A stretch of DNA of 64,000 nt, taken from contig NZ_CP136910.1 of NCBI RefSeq assembly GCF_033100115.1, positions 5,720,001 through 5,784,000 of the forward strand, in the 5' to 3' direction. Below the pieces are notes generated by a model that was not told the DNA's origin, searched no databases, and saw nothing but the letters and a program-made list of their open reading frames with translations. Source of the DNA: Anaerocolumna sp. AGMB13020. GTDB lineage: Bacteria > Bacillota > Clostridia > Lachnospirales > Lachnospiraceae. Below are positions 53,478 through 62,620 of this stretch, piece after piece. Made by a program: the position numbers and the translations under genes. Numbering within the stretch: the stretch's first letter is position 1; every line of letters begins with the position of its first letter.

Positions 53478-53798
53478 ATGGAGAATATGAATACAAATCA
53501 ATCAGATTTATCTTCTGTACTGCCTATGATGGCATTAAGCGACATCCCTGAGAGTAAACCGGATGCAAAGGAAATTGTCGCCTTGGTAAAGGACAGCGGG
53601 AAAGTTACCGGATATCAGCTTTCTGATGGTAAAGTACTGAACAAAGAAGAAGGAGTGGAAGCGGCCAGACAGGGTGACATCAAAGGAGTAGGAATTGCCA
53701 CCCGAAAAGGGAATGAATATTTGAAATCTTTACCCGACGGCAGAGAGGAAAATAATCTGTCAAATCTTCCTTCAATCACAGATGAAAAACTATCCTAA
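53478..53798 (+). CDS. DUF3892-domain protein
   Basis: About 106 residues from ATG 53478 (upstream in-frame ATG at 53424 is less likely). The central segment EIVALVKDSGKVTGYQLSDGKVLNKEEGVEAARQGDIKGVGIATRKG is typical of DUF3892, small proteins common in Firmicutes and of unknown function. Acidic, soluble, no motifs of catalysis. Followed 139 nt later by a ferredoxin gene. Confidence 0.75.
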   Translation: MENMNTNQSDLSSVLPMMALSDIPESKPDAKEIVALVKDSGKVTGYQLSDGKVLNKEEGVEAARQGDIKGVGIATRKGNEYLKSLPDGREENNLSNLPSITDEKLS

Positions 53799-53937
53799 AA
53801 GCGGTAATCACAAAAAGATTAGGATTCTTAACAAAATATGTATAAAAATCCTTAATCTAACAATAATAAATATGTCAGAGTATTATTATTGAATGAAAGG
53901 AACCATTGCTTTTGTAATGGTAATAAGGTAATTTAAA

Positions 53938-54126
53938 ATGAAAGCTAGTGTTAATCCAGATCTTTGCATAAGCTGTGAATTATGCACAAACCTATGTCCC
54001 GACGTTTTTAGTATGGGTGATGACGGTTTTGCTCATGGAATAGACGATGCAATTCCGGCAGATAAAGAATCCGAAGCGGAAGACGCCAGAGACAGCTGTC
54101 CTACCAGTGCAATTGATATTGATTAA
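53938..54126 (+). CDS. fer: Ferredoxin with one [4Fe-4S] cluster
   Basis: A 62-residue protein. CISCELCTNLCPDVF gives C10, C13, C16 and C20, and the distal ligand is C54 (SCPTSAIDID). C10, C13, C16 and C54 would hold one [4Fe-4S] cluster. The acidic composition is typical of low-potential electron carriers in anaerobes. Monocistronic, ended by the hairpin at 54139-54185. Confidence 0.92.
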   Translation: MKASVNPDLCISCELCTNLCPDVFSMGDDGFAHGIDDAIPADKESEAEDARDSCPTSAIDID

Positions 54127-54138
54127 TAAAGGAAATAA

Positions 54139-54185
54139 AAGCAGCTGTTCGGTTCAAAAACCATAACTGTCAGCTGCTTATTTTT
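54139..54185 (+). terminator. Intrinsic terminator of the ferredoxin gene
   Basis: AAGCAGCTG (54139-54147) pairs with CAGCTGCTT (54171-54179), then ATTTTTC. Confidence 0.85.
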
Positions 54186-54241
54186 CTGTCAGTAAAAAGC
54201 CTTATTCCTGTACTACGGATTCCATTGCCCCATCATCAGTT

Positions 54242-55429
54242 TCAATTTCCTATAGAAGTTTTTAGAGAGGCTTTTTGTCCGGTTAAGAGAACACTGCTGG
54301 TAAATGCAGTAAAGGGTGCTACCAGTACCAGACCAATGCTTCCGATAAAGGTATCAAGAATTTCTGCAGATACATATTTGTAATTCAATATATTATATAT
54401 TGGTGTTCCCTGAGCCATAAATACCATCAACAGTGCAATATAACCTCCGGAATATGCAAGAAGGAGAGTGGTGGTCATCGTTCCCATGGCAGCACGTCCC
54501 ACATTCATACCGGAGAGAAAAGCATCCTTCCATTTCATTTCGGGTTTCTTGGAAATTACTTCAGTAATAGCCGAAGTAATATCCACCGCGAGATCCATAA
54601 CAGCACCGGAAGAGCCGATAAAGATACTTGCCATAAATATTTTGGTAAGGTTCAGACCTTCATATCCACTGTAAAGCAGACTTTCTGAATTTGGCATAAT
54701 AGCGCCATGTATCTTATAACTGGTGGTAAACAGCATTCCAAGGATACAGGTTACAAGGATTCCAAGAGAGGCACCAGAGATGGCAGCAAGGGCCTTACGG
54801 TTGAATCCGAATACCAGTGAAAGAATCAGAATTGTAAGAAAGACAGTGATAAGTAGTCCAAAGTAAATGGGGTTATGACCGTTTAAATAAAACGGCACTA
54901 AGACCTTCCAGATCATCAGGATACTTGTTGCAAAGGAAATCAAGGCTCTAAAACCTGTTCCTCCCGCTACAACAATTAGTAAAATTGCAAATATTGCTGC
55001 GAGGAGGACTTCTTTGTTGATTCGGTAGTGATCGATAAGATTTACGGAAAGAATTTCAGAAGTATTATAATTTATTACCACCAGAGCTTTATCTCCGGGA
55101 GTGAAAATCTTATCTGTTTCCAGGGAGCCATTCAAGAGATTAAAGCCTGCAACCTGCTGCCCTTTAAATTTTCCGCCTAATAATTCTACCACACAGGTCT
55201 GTTCACCGGAACGGATAAGTCCGGTATCGATGATATTTTTATTATCAACTGATATTACTCTGGCAGAGCAGCGGTCAGTGCCCTGGTAGATAATTGCGCC
55301 TTCGTAACCGGTAGGCAGGAGAAGCAGGAATAATAAAACAATAATAGATAGGAGGACTGGCAGATGGTAAGATAAGTTGCTGCGGAAGCTGCTTATGTAT
55401 AATTTAAGTTTATTATGAAAAGGCTTCAT
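54242..55429 (-). CDS. YibE/F-family membrane protein
   Basis: A 395-residue protein. After an N-terminal helix there is a beta-rich extracytoplasmic domain (YQGTDRCSARVISVDNKNIID to FTPGDKALVVINYN), then about seven transmembrane helices with conserved KAWDA-like and GAVMDLAVDITSAITEV segments (here SSGAVMDLAVDITSAI). This matches YibE/F, a family of unknown function often near transport genes in Firmicutes. Monocistronic, minus strand. Confidence 0.8.
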   Translation of the reverse strand: MKPFHNKLKLYISSFRSNLSYHLPVLLSIIVLLFLLLLPTGYEGAIIYQGTDRCSARVISVDNKNIIDTGLIRSGEQTCVVELLGGKFKGQQVAGFNLLNGSLETDKIFTPGDKALVVINYNTSEILSVNLIDHYRINKEVLLAAIFAILLIVVAGGTGFRALISFATSILMIWKVLVPFYLNGHNPIYFGLLITVFLTILILSLVFGFNRKALAAISGASLGILVTCILGMLFTTSYKIHGAIMPNSESLLYSGYEGLNLTKIFMASIFIGSSGAVMDLAVDITSAITEVISKKPEMKWKDAFLSGMNVGRAAMGTMTTTLLLAYSGGYIALLMVFMAQGTPIYNILNYKYVSAEILDTFIGSIGLVLVAPFTAFTSSVLLTGQKASLKTSIGN

Positions 55430-55770
55430 ACGAATTCCTTTCTCAATTCTAATTTAGTTTTTATTTGCTTGGAATTAAAATGTGGTCGTCTAATCTTTCA
55501 TGGAACCTGATATCTGTTAGGATATCTGTAACTGATATTGAAACTGATATTGAAACTGATATCTAAATATGATAACTGAATTTGATATCTGGATAAGATA
55601 TCTACATATTATCCCGCTGGCCGACAAAAGTGTAAGCTTAAAAGTGCCACATTCCGAAAAATAAATTATAGGAAGATATGGTGAAATCAACTTATGGGAT
55701 AGTGTTGGGATTAACTTTTTTTCTTTGCCACAATTGATTTTAGAGGAATATCCGAAATATCCTTTGAAAA
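55430..55770. repeat. Intergenic region with a 12-bp GATAT-rich repeat
   Basis: No gene is seen. AACTGATATTGA is repeated directly at 55530-55541 and 55542-55553, with a degenerate third copy at 55554-55565. More GATATC words flank it (55508-55612), some as inverted pairs (GATATCTGGATAAGATATC). This could be a small satellite or a set of regulator sites upstream of the YibE/F gene. Confidence 0.5.
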
Positions 55771-55860
55771 AGAAATGGAGTACTGCTGCATATATAATTC
55801 CGCTGATTGCATATAGATGCTTAACATAAGTAAAACAGTAATCAGCAGTAATCCATTTCT
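55771..55860 (-). terminator. Terminator-like inverted repeat downstream of the phosphatase gene
   Basis: An 18-bp inverted repeat with one mismatch (55771-55788 with 55843-55860) and a loop of 54 nt. On the minus strand, the direction of the phosphatase gene ending at 55898, it is followed by TTTTC. Arm sequences read AGAAATGGAGTACTGCTG and its near complement. Confidence 0.7.
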
Positions 55861-55897
55861 TGGATTATAAGGCAGAAGAAATCGTATAAAGTAGGTA

Positions 55898-57436
55898 TTA
55901 TTTTACTTTCAGGAGACTTTCAAGATTATAATAAATCTGTGTGTTATCATAATACCCAGAGAAAAGATCAGCACCCTGTCCTTGTGCAAATACACCTACC
56001 GGAAGTCCTGTATGGGCATAGGAGGAAAAATTAATACCGGATTTGTTGTTGAGTATATGAGTAATTGTTACCGTCAAGGGTTCATAGGAACCATAAAGGA
56101 GATACTCCTCGCTGTTTTCTGCACGTTTACCACTTATGGTTTTTATGTAAGCATCTTTTAGCTTCTCATATTCATAAGAGGTGAGCACCAGGTCAGGATT
56201 GGTTTTGGCACTGGAATCATTGTCTGCTATAAGACCAAAATTCTTTTTGATATCTTGAAGAACTGTATCAAAAGCAGTTCCGTTTTCTCTGTATTTCTTC
56301 ACGTAATCGGAATCAAATTTGGCATAGGAGAGCTTCTGATTGGACAGGTTGTCAAGGAATGTATTATAATCTGTTCCTGCATAACCAATTGTCAGTCCTC
56401 CGGTCTCATGATCTCCGGTTACTAGGATTAAGGTATCATCAGGGTATTTTTTATAGAAAGCGATTGCTTCTGATACGGCATCATCAAGTGCAACCGTATC
56501 TGCGATAGTAGAACCGGCATCATTTGCATGACAGGCCCAGTCAATCTTACCACCTTCCACCATCATAAAAAATCCTTTTTCATTGTAAAGCACATCTATG
56601 CCTTTTTTTACGTAATCCTTTAGTTTCCATTCGCTGGATTTGGCATCGTTTGCATAGGAAAGTGAATTGCTGTCTGCCAGTGTCTCACCGATAATGATAG
56701 TCTTTCCGTCGGAGGCTTTTACATTTACTGCATCCTTTTGAGTTGTTATTACCTTGTAACCTTTCTCTTTAGCAACCTGGTATAGGTTCGTCTGAGGCGT
56801 ATTCTTATTGTCTCCGTCAGGATTGATTAAAGCACCGCCTGCAAAATATTCAAAACCACTGTTAACCATTTCAAGACCGATGGAATAATAGTTGTTTCTG
56901 GAAGGCTGATGTGCATAGTAAGCAGCAGGGGTTGCATGATTAAGGTTAACAGAGGAGATGATACCAACCTTATAGTCTAACTGTTCTTTCACTTTTTCGG
57001 AGATCGTTTCATAAGATATTTTTTTGTTCTCGTCCATATTAATGGTTCCGCTGTATGTCTTATGACCTGTTGAAAGTGAGGTGGCAGTAGAAGCGGAGTC
57101 GGGACAAAAAGAAGTGGAATCATAAGTAACAGCTGAACCTGCTACAGGAAATTTCATGAAATTCAGATATTTGTTACCGGTAAGGACTTTGGTATCCTTT
57201 TGCTGATTAATAGCACCGAGGTAATCACTGGCTGCCTGGATCTGTGGATAGCTCATACCATCACCGATAAACATAAATACATATTTGGGAGCTTTCAAAT
57301 TGGTTGCTTGTGTTTCTTTCTTGCTTCCGGCAGCAGCACTTTTTGCACTGTTAAAATCATTGGTGAATGCAAGGGATAAGAGAAGGACACCTGCCAGAGT
57401 ACAGGCAGATATTCTCTTAAAGGTTTTATTCATCAT
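55898..57436 (-). CDS. phoA: Exported alkaline phosphatase
   Basis: A 512-residue protein. The signal peptide (ISACTLAGVLLLSLAFTN) is followed by the alkaline phosphatase core. FMFIGDGMSYPQ gives the metal Asp, DSASTATSLSTGHKT the phosphorylated Ser, GGKIDWACHANDAG a further metal site, and LVTGDHETGGLTIG metal Asp/His. It would release phosphate from organic esters outside the cell. Strong ribosome site (GAAGGAGAAAG). Monocistronic. I did not find a clear Pho box in the 420 nt upstream. Confidence 0.92.
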   Translation of the reverse strand: MMNKTFKRISACTLAGVLLLSLAFTNDFNSAKSAAAGSKKETQATNLKAPKYVFMFIGDGMSYPQIQAASDYLGAINQQKDTKVLTGNKYLNFMKFPVAGSAVTYDSTSFCPDSASTATSLSTGHKTYSGTINMDENKKISYETISEKVKEQLDYKVGIISSVNLNHATPAAYYAHQPSRNNYYSIGLEMVNSGFEYFAGGALINPDGDNKNTPQTNLYQVAKEKGYKVITTQKDAVNVKASDGKTIIIGETLADSNSLSYANDAKSSEWKLKDYVKKGIDVLYNEKGFFMMVEGGKIDWACHANDAGSTIADTVALDDAVSEAIAFYKKYPDDTLILVTGDHETGGLTIGYAGTDYNTFLDNLSNQKLSYAKFDSDYVKKYRENGTAFDTVLQDIKKNFGLIADNDSSAKTNPDLVLTSYEYEKLKDAYIKTISGKRAENSEEYLLYGSYEPLTVTITHILNNKSGINFSSYAHTGLPVGVFAQGQGADLFSGYYDNTQIYYNLESLLKVK

Positions 57437-57856
57437 ACTTTCTTTCTCCTTCTGGGATTGATAAGACCCATTTCCTATTATTAAAGTAGCAGAACAAATC
57501 CTGTCCTAACATTAGCCTGCATGCATTTCCGGAGCCAATTTAAGAAGAACTGTTAATTCATAAATAACATAAGCAGATGAAAAAGACAATAGACTATGGT
57601 AATATTTAACATTATGTTTACAGAGGGATTAAAAATTAACAATATTCTGCATATACTCGCAGTGTGGTATACAAACAATCAGATTGTGGAGGGGTTTCTT
57701 GAGATTTGCAATAATACTCGATATCTATAAAAAATACTCCCTGGAAAATCTGTTGTCAGAATACAACAGATTTTTCAAGAAGTATAATTAACGATAAATC
57801 AGATTTATCATATTGAAAGAATATAATGTAATATTTCAAACGGAAAGGTTATGTTA
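57437..57856. other. Intergenic region with LacI-gene terminator
   Basis: No gene is seen. AATCTGTTGT (57747-57756) and ACAACAGATT (57763-57772) form a perfect 10-bp hairpin with T-runs on both sides. It would end the minus-strand LacI gene (3' end at 57857), or act in both directions. A smaller palindrome GATAAATC-a-GATTTATC lies at 57793-57809. The phosphatase promoter should lie in the left half, but no clear -35/-10 pair stands out. Confidence 0.65.
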
Positions 57857-58861
57857 TCAGGCTTTTAGGTTCGTAGTTTCCCGAAGTACTAAATCTGCTG
57901 AAAAAACTGTTCTTCCGGCCACATTCTCATTATTAAAAATACGCATTAAGGTCAGAACGGTTTGGATACATATAGTCTCTAACTTATTGTCAATGGAGGT
58001 CAGTTCCGGTTCACAGCATTTTGCCAGTTTGGAGTTGTTGTGTCCGACGATGGAAATATTTTTAGGAATAGCTAATTTCACGGTTTTTGCAAATTTGACC
58101 GCACCGATAGCAATTTCATCATCAGCAGCGATAATTCCATTAAAGCGGCGTCCACTCTTATAAAGTGAAATAAGATAATTCTTAATATCAGTCACATCTC
58201 CGGAGCATTCATATACCCGGTTCTGGGATTCTATTTTGTTCTCTTGGGTTGCCTGAAGAAATCCCTCTTTTTTTTGGATACCGCTAAAGGACAGTAGCCG
58301 GTATAAAAAAATGGGGTCTGTATAACCACTTTTAATTAATTTATCTGTAATATCATAAACCGCCTGATGCTCATCGCATAGGATACAGAATATATTGGGG
58401 GCCTTCAGATAACCGTTAATCAACATTACAGGTACCTGATTGGCTGCTTCTAATATATAATTATTGTCAGAAGAATTTTTTTCTACAAAATTCGAACCCA
58501 CTAAAATAAGTGCATCCACTTTCTTTGATAAGAGCAGTTTCAGGCAATTTTCCTTGTCCTTTGGCTCATAACCGGTACAGCATAATATGGAATTATAGCC
58601 ATTGTTTTTTAATTCCCGTTCCAGATAAAATACTGCATTGGCAAGATAGATATCAGAAGAATCAGCACACAGGATACCGATGGTATTCATAGAGTTAAGC
58701 CCCAGCCCACGGGCATAAGCATTAGGCATGTAACCGCTTTCTTCTATTATGGATAATACTTTATTTCTGGTTTTTGCACTGACGCTGGGACTGTTATTTA
58801 AAACCCGGGATACAGTTGCGATGGAAACACCTGCTTTTTTTGAGATATCATATATATTCAT
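57857..58861 (-). CDS. LacI-family regulator of hexuronate genes
   Basis: A 334-residue regulator. The HTH is IYDISKKAGVSIATVSRVLNNSPSVSAKTRNKVL, with a normal effector domain (TIGILCADSSDIYLANAVFYLERELK; IIAADDEIAIGAVKFAK). It lies divergently next to uxaB. Four identical-type operators (TGTAAG-NN-CTTACA) are present before this gene, uxaB, uxaC and uxaA, so it is very probably the local UxuR/KdgR-like repressor, and auto-regulated. Confidence 0.85.
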   Translation of the reverse strand: MNIYDISKKAGVSIATVSRVLNNSPSVSAKTRNKVLSIIEESGYMPNAYARGLGLNSMNTIGILCADSSDIYLANAVFYLERELKNNGYNSILCCTGYEPKDKENCLKLLLSKKVDALILVGSNFVEKNSSDNNYILEAANQVPVMLINGYLKAPNIFCILCDEHQAVYDITDKLIKSGYTDPIFLYRLLSFSGIQKKEGFLQATQENKIESQNRVYECSGDVTDIKNYLISLYKSGRRFNGIIAADDEIAIGAVKFAKTVKLAIPKNISIVGHNNSKLAKCCEPELTSIDNKLETICIQTVLTLMRIFNNENVAGRTVFSADLVLRETTNLKA

Positions 58862-58902
58862 GCCATACCCCTTTCTTTTTCTATCATTTGTTCTTAACTG
58901 AT

Positions 58903-58953
58903 TGTAAGAACTTACATAAGTTTGATTATACAGATATTCTTAAAGTATGGCAA
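58903..58953 (-). promoter_or_regulatory. Promoter and operator of the hexuronate LacI gene
   Basis: On the minus strand TTGCCA (plus 58948-58953), 17 nt, TATAAT (plus 58925-58930). The operator TGTAAGAACTTACA (58903-58916) lies just downstream of the start site: auto-repression. Confidence 0.8.
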
Positions 58954-58990
58954 GTAACAATTTTTCTGTTGCCTGGTTTTCAATTATTAC

Positions 58991-59038
58991 TTGACAAACA
59001 GGTGCGTGAACGATAAAGTAATAATGTAAGCGCTTACA
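58991..59038 (+). promoter_or_regulatory. Promoter and operator of uxaB
   Basis: TTGACA (58991-58996), 17-nt spacer, TAAAGT (59014-59019). The perfect palindrome TGTAAGCGCTTACA (59025-59038) covers the start site. Confidence 0.8.
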
Positions 59039-59161
59039 TAAGCGATAGACTATTTGAAGCAAGGTGCTAATATCCACACCTGACAGCTTGTTGTTATATC
59101 CATTTGGAGGTTTACTTAAGCACAGGCTGGAAGAAAAGAAAAAGATAAACGAGGTAGAGAG

Positions 59162-60622
59162 ATGGTATTATTGGATGACAGTATTTCTAAGGCCAAAGAC
59201 AGACCAGTTAAGGTCATTCAGTTTGGCGAAGGTAACTTTTTGCGTGCGTTTGCAGATTATATGATTGACATTGCAAATGAAAAGGAATTGTTTGACGGAA
59301 GTATAGTGATACTCAAGGCTATTGAATACGGTAGTCTTGACATGTTTCATGAGCAGAAATACCAGTATACACTTACCCTGCGGGGAAAGCAGGACGGTAA
59401 GGAGGTTAATGAAAGCCGAATTATCACCTCTGTAAAAGATGCAGTCAGTGTGTATGATGAGTATGAGAAATTTATGGGTCTTGCCGGAATAGACACACTT
59501 AGATTTGTAGTATCGAATACCACTGAGGCTGGAATTGCTTTTGATGAGAAGGATTCTTTAGATGCATTGCCGCCTAGAACCTATCCGGCCAAATTAACAA
59601 AATTCTTATTTGAGAGATACAAAGCTTTCGCAGGTGACAGGGAGAAAGGTTTAATTATTCTGCCTGTTGAATTAATTGATGACAATGGTATCTTATTAAA
59701 AGAATATGTATTGAAGTATGCAAAGCTCTGGAGTTTGGAAGAAGATTTTATAACATGGCTTTTAGAAGCTTGCGTATTTTGCAGTACTTTGGTTGATCGT
59801 ATTGTTACCGGTTATCCAAAGGATGAGGCAGAAGCAATCTGGGAGAAGCTTGGTTATCAGGATAATCTTCTTGTTACAGCAGAGCCTTTTGGATTATGGG
59901 TAATTGAAAGTGAAAAAGATATCAGTAAAGAACTACCCCTTGATAAAGCAGGACTCCCGGTTGTTTTTACAGATAATCAGAAACCCTATAAGCAAAGAAA
60001 GGTACGTATCTTAAATGGTGCCCACACCTCTTTTGTCCTGGCTTCTTATCTGGCAGGCAACGATTATGTATTGGAATCCATGAAGGATGAAACGATACGT
60101 AACTTTATGCAGAAGGTAATCTATGAGGAGGTTATTCCTACGCTAACATTACCGGAAGAGGAATTGAAAACCTTTGCAGATTCGGTAATCGAGAGATTTG
60201 AGAATCCACATATTAAGCATGCACTGCTGTCAATTTCCCTTAATTCTGTATCCAAATGGAGAGCCCGCTGTCTGCCCAGTTTACTGGGATATATTGAAAA
60301 AAATAAAACACTGCCTGAGCATCTGGTATTTTCCATAGCTGCGTTACTTTCATTCTATAGCAGCAGTGAAAGAAAAGACGGCAGTTTGGTAGGAAGAAGA
60401 AACGGAAAGGAATATATTATTCAGGATGATAAGGAAGTTCTGGATTTTTTTGCAGAGAATTCAGCTAAGACTTCAAAGGAATTCGTAGGCTTGTACTTAA
60501 GCAACGCAAATTTCCATGGTCAGGATTTATCCCTTATTCCTTCCCTTAATGAAAAAGTAACGGAATATCTGGAAAGTATTAAACAGAATGGTATGAGAAA
60601 GAGCCTGGAAATTTTGGGATAA
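59162..60622 (+). CDS. uxaB: Tagaturonate reductase (altronate oxidoreductase)
   Basis: A 486-residue NAD-dependent mannitol-dehydrogenase-family enzyme. The N-terminal VKVIQFGEGNFLRAFADYM is the UxaB-type nucleotide-binding start, with VVSNTTEAGIAF after it and a conserved KVRILNGAHTSFV in the catalytic domain (Lys and His-type region). It reduces D-tagaturonate to D-altronate in galacturonate degradation. It works with uxaC and uxaA close by and is controlled by the operator at 59025. Confidence 0.93.
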   Translation: MVLLDDSISKAKDRPVKVIQFGEGNFLRAFADYMIDIANEKELFDGSIVILKAIEYGSLDMFHEQKYQYTLTLRGKQDGKEVNESRIITSVKDAVSVYDEYEKFMGLAGIDTLRFVVSNTTEAGIAFDEKDSLDALPPRTYPAKLTKFLFERYKAFAGDREKGLIILPVELIDDNGILLKEYVLKYAKLWSLEEDFITWLLEACVFCSTLVDRIVTGYPKDEAEAIWEKLGYQDNLLVTAEPFGLWVIESEKDISKELPLDKAGLPVVFTDNQKPYKQRKVRILNGAHTSFVLASYLAGNDYVLESMKDETIRNFMQKVIYEEVIPTLTLPEEELKTFADSVIERFENPHIKHALLSISLNSVSKWRARCLPSLLGYIEKNKTLPEHLVFSIAALLSFYSSSERKDGSLVGRRNGKEYIIQDDKEVLDFFAENSAKTSKEFVGLYLSNANFHGQDLSLIPSLNEKVTEYLESIKQNGMRKSLEILG

Positions 60623-60752
60623 TTTCTGAAGGAATCAGCAGATATCTTAGCCGTGCAAAGGAATTATGAAATATAATCTAATTAATCCGATAATTAATCC
60701 GATAAGACCGCACAGAACATAAGAATCATGAATATAGAGCCAGAGCAAGGAT

Positions 60753-60796
60753 AAAACAGCTGTCATCAAAGAAACACTTATGATAACAGCTGTTTT
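60753..60796. terminator. Bidirectional terminator between uxaB and uxaC
   Basis: AAAACAGCTGTCATCA (60753-60768) pairs with TGATAACAGCTGTTTT (60781-60796), one mismatch, loop 12 nt. The T-tract on one side and the A-tract on the other serve both convergent genes. Confidence 0.85.
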
Positions 60797-60836
60797 GATT
60801 TGTAATTTTAAATAAGCCAAAGAGTTGCAATGAATG

Positions 60837-62237
60837 TTAGAATTGAAAGTAATTCTTTGCATTATAATAGGAGATATCTTCAACAATTCCAGCTAACTGG
60901 GGAAGATCATTGGGATATTCTCCTTTTTCCACCCACTGGCCGATAAGATCGCTGAGAATCCTGCGGAAGTACTCATGCCTGGGGTAGGAGAGAAAACTTC
61001 TGGAATCTGTAAGCATTCCAACAAAAGCAGAGAGCATACCGTTATTTGCCAGAGTAACCATCTGATCAGTCATACCGGTTTTATGATCATTAAACCACCA
61101 GGCAGAACCATGCTGGAGCTTGCCTCGTACACTGCCATCCTGGAAGCATCCAAGAACCGTCACGATAGCAGCATTATCATTGGGGTTTAAGGAATAGACA
61201 ATGGTTTTTGGCAGTTCCTCTGTCTCATGAAGTGCATTAAGATAATCAGCTAACTGAGAAGAAAAGCTTACATTGTTGATACAGTCATAACCGGTATCAG
61301 GACCCAGAGAACGGAAGCTTCTTTTGTTGTTGTCTCTCTTGGTGCCGTAATGCAGCTGCATAACCCAACCTGCTTCTTTATAAGCCCTTCCTGCAAATAA
61401 CATGAAAGCGGTTTTATACTGTAGGATTTCCTGCTCTGTTAAGGAATTACCACTTAACTTTTTCTGAAAAATCTCTTCTATTTTCTCAGTATCTGCAGGT
61501 ATGTACATAACATATTCCAGAGCATGGTCGGATATGCAGCATCCCAGGGAGGTAAAGAAAGCAATTCGGTTCTTTAAGGCTTCCTTCAGGGTTGCAAAGC
61601 TGTTAATGGCTATCTTGCTAACCTCAGCCAGCTTTTGCAGATAATCTGTAAAGTCAGGCTTTTCAATGTTTAAAGCTTTGTCCGGACGAAAAGCAGGTAG
61701 CACTTTAATGGAGAAGGAAGAGTCGTCTTTCAGCTGTTTATGCCATTCCAGAGAATCTATGGGGTCATCCGTCGTGCATATCGTTTCTACATTGGATAAC
61801 ATCATCAGATTCCTGGCGCTAAATTCAGGGGATGCCAGTTTTTCGTTGCATAAATTCCATACTTCCTCTGCCGTGGACTCATTTAAAGCGCCATAATAAC
61901 CAAAGAATCTTTGGAGTTCCAGATGGCTCCAATGATATAAAGGATTTCCAATAGCTCTTTGTAATGTCTTCGCCCAGCTTAAGAACTTGTCATAATCCGG
62001 TGCATCTCCGGTAATATACGCTTCGTCTATTCCGTTTGCACGCATTAAACGCCATTTATAATGGTCTCCACCTAACCATACCTGTGTAATGTTACCGAAT
62101 TGTTTGTCCTCTGCAATCTCTTTTGGACTAATATGGCAGTGGTAATCGATAATAGGCAGCTTGGCTGCGAATTGGTGATATAAGGTTTTAGCGGTTTCTG
62201 TGGTTAAAAGAAAATCCTGATCCATAAATTTTTGCAT
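60837..62237 (-). CDS. uxaC: Glucuronate/galacturonate isomerase
   Basis: A 466-residue amidohydrolase-fold isomerase. PIIDYHCHISPKEIAEDKQF near the N-terminus gives the metal His pair. WLGGDHYKWRLMRANGI, TTDDPIDSLEWH and LHYGTKRDNNKRSFRSLGPDTG are UxaC hallmarks. It converts glucuronate to fructuronate and galacturonate to tagaturonate, feeding UxaB. Convergent to uxaB and regulated by the operator at 62273. Confidence 0.96.
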   Translation of the reverse strand: MQKFMDQDFLLTTETAKTLYHQFAAKLPIIDYHCHISPKEIAEDKQFGNITQVWLGGDHYKWRLMRANGIDEAYITGDAPDYDKFLSWAKTLQRAIGNPLYHWSHLELQRFFGYYGALNESTAEEVWNLCNEKLASPEFSARNLMMLSNVETICTTDDPIDSLEWHKQLKDDSSFSIKVLPAFRPDKALNIEKPDFTDYLQKLAEVSKIAINSFATLKEALKNRIAFFTSLGCCISDHALEYVMYIPADTEKIEEIFQKKLSGNSLTEQEILQYKTAFMLFAGRAYKEAGWVMQLHYGTKRDNNKRSFRSLGPDTGYDCINNVSFSSQLADYLNALHETEELPKTIVYSLNPNDNAAIVTVLGCFQDGSVRGKLQHGSAWWFNDHKTGMTDQMVTLANNGMLSAFVGMLTDSRSFLSYPRHEYFRRILSDLIGQWVEKGEYPNDLPQLAGIVEDISYYNAKNYFQF

Positions 62238-62272
62238 GTTTCTCCTCCTGCTTTGCTGTTTTCATTTTGATT

Positions 62273-62337
62273 TGTAAGTGCTTACATTTGAAATAAAACT
62301 TAAGAATTATTATAGCATAGATAAAAGTCAGGTGCAA
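62273..62337 (-). promoter_or_regulatory. Promoter and operator of uxaC
   Basis: Minus strand: TTGCAC (plus 62332-62337), 17-nt spacer, TATAAT (plus 62309-62314). The operator TGTAAGTGCTTACA (62273-62286) lies downstream of the start site. Confidence 0.8.
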
Positions 62338-62361
62338 GGGAGGAATCCCTAAAATACATAA

Positions 62362-62407
62362 TTGACTTTGTCTCAATCCTGTATTAAACTAAATGTAAGA
62401 GCTTACA
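62362..62407 (+). promoter_or_regulatory. Promoter and operator of uxaA
   Basis: TTGACT (62362-62367), 17-nt spacer, TAAACT (62385-62390). The operator TGTAAGAGCTTACA (62394-62407) covers the start site. A leader of about 215 nt follows to the ATG at 62621; I see no gene or clear structure in it. Confidence 0.75.
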
Positions 62408-62620
62408 TATTTTTATAAAGCGCATATTGTAATATTGCAGATTATTCTATTGCAGAGGCTGGGTATCTAAGTGAAGGCTGAAGCGATTACCTGAAAGGGC
62501 TGGATGAATTGAAACAAAGTGATACCACCAGTCCGTTATAAGCAGCTTTCAGACCCCCCAGGAAATGTAAAGGAATATAAGAACAGGAGCAGGAAACAGA
62601 TTCCAGAAAAGAGGAGCTTT

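Noticed and set aside
60647..60886. 79-aa hydrophobic open frame on the minus strand
   Set aside because: It overlaps the end of uxaC and runs through the bidirectional terminator at 60753-60796; no ribosome site seen.
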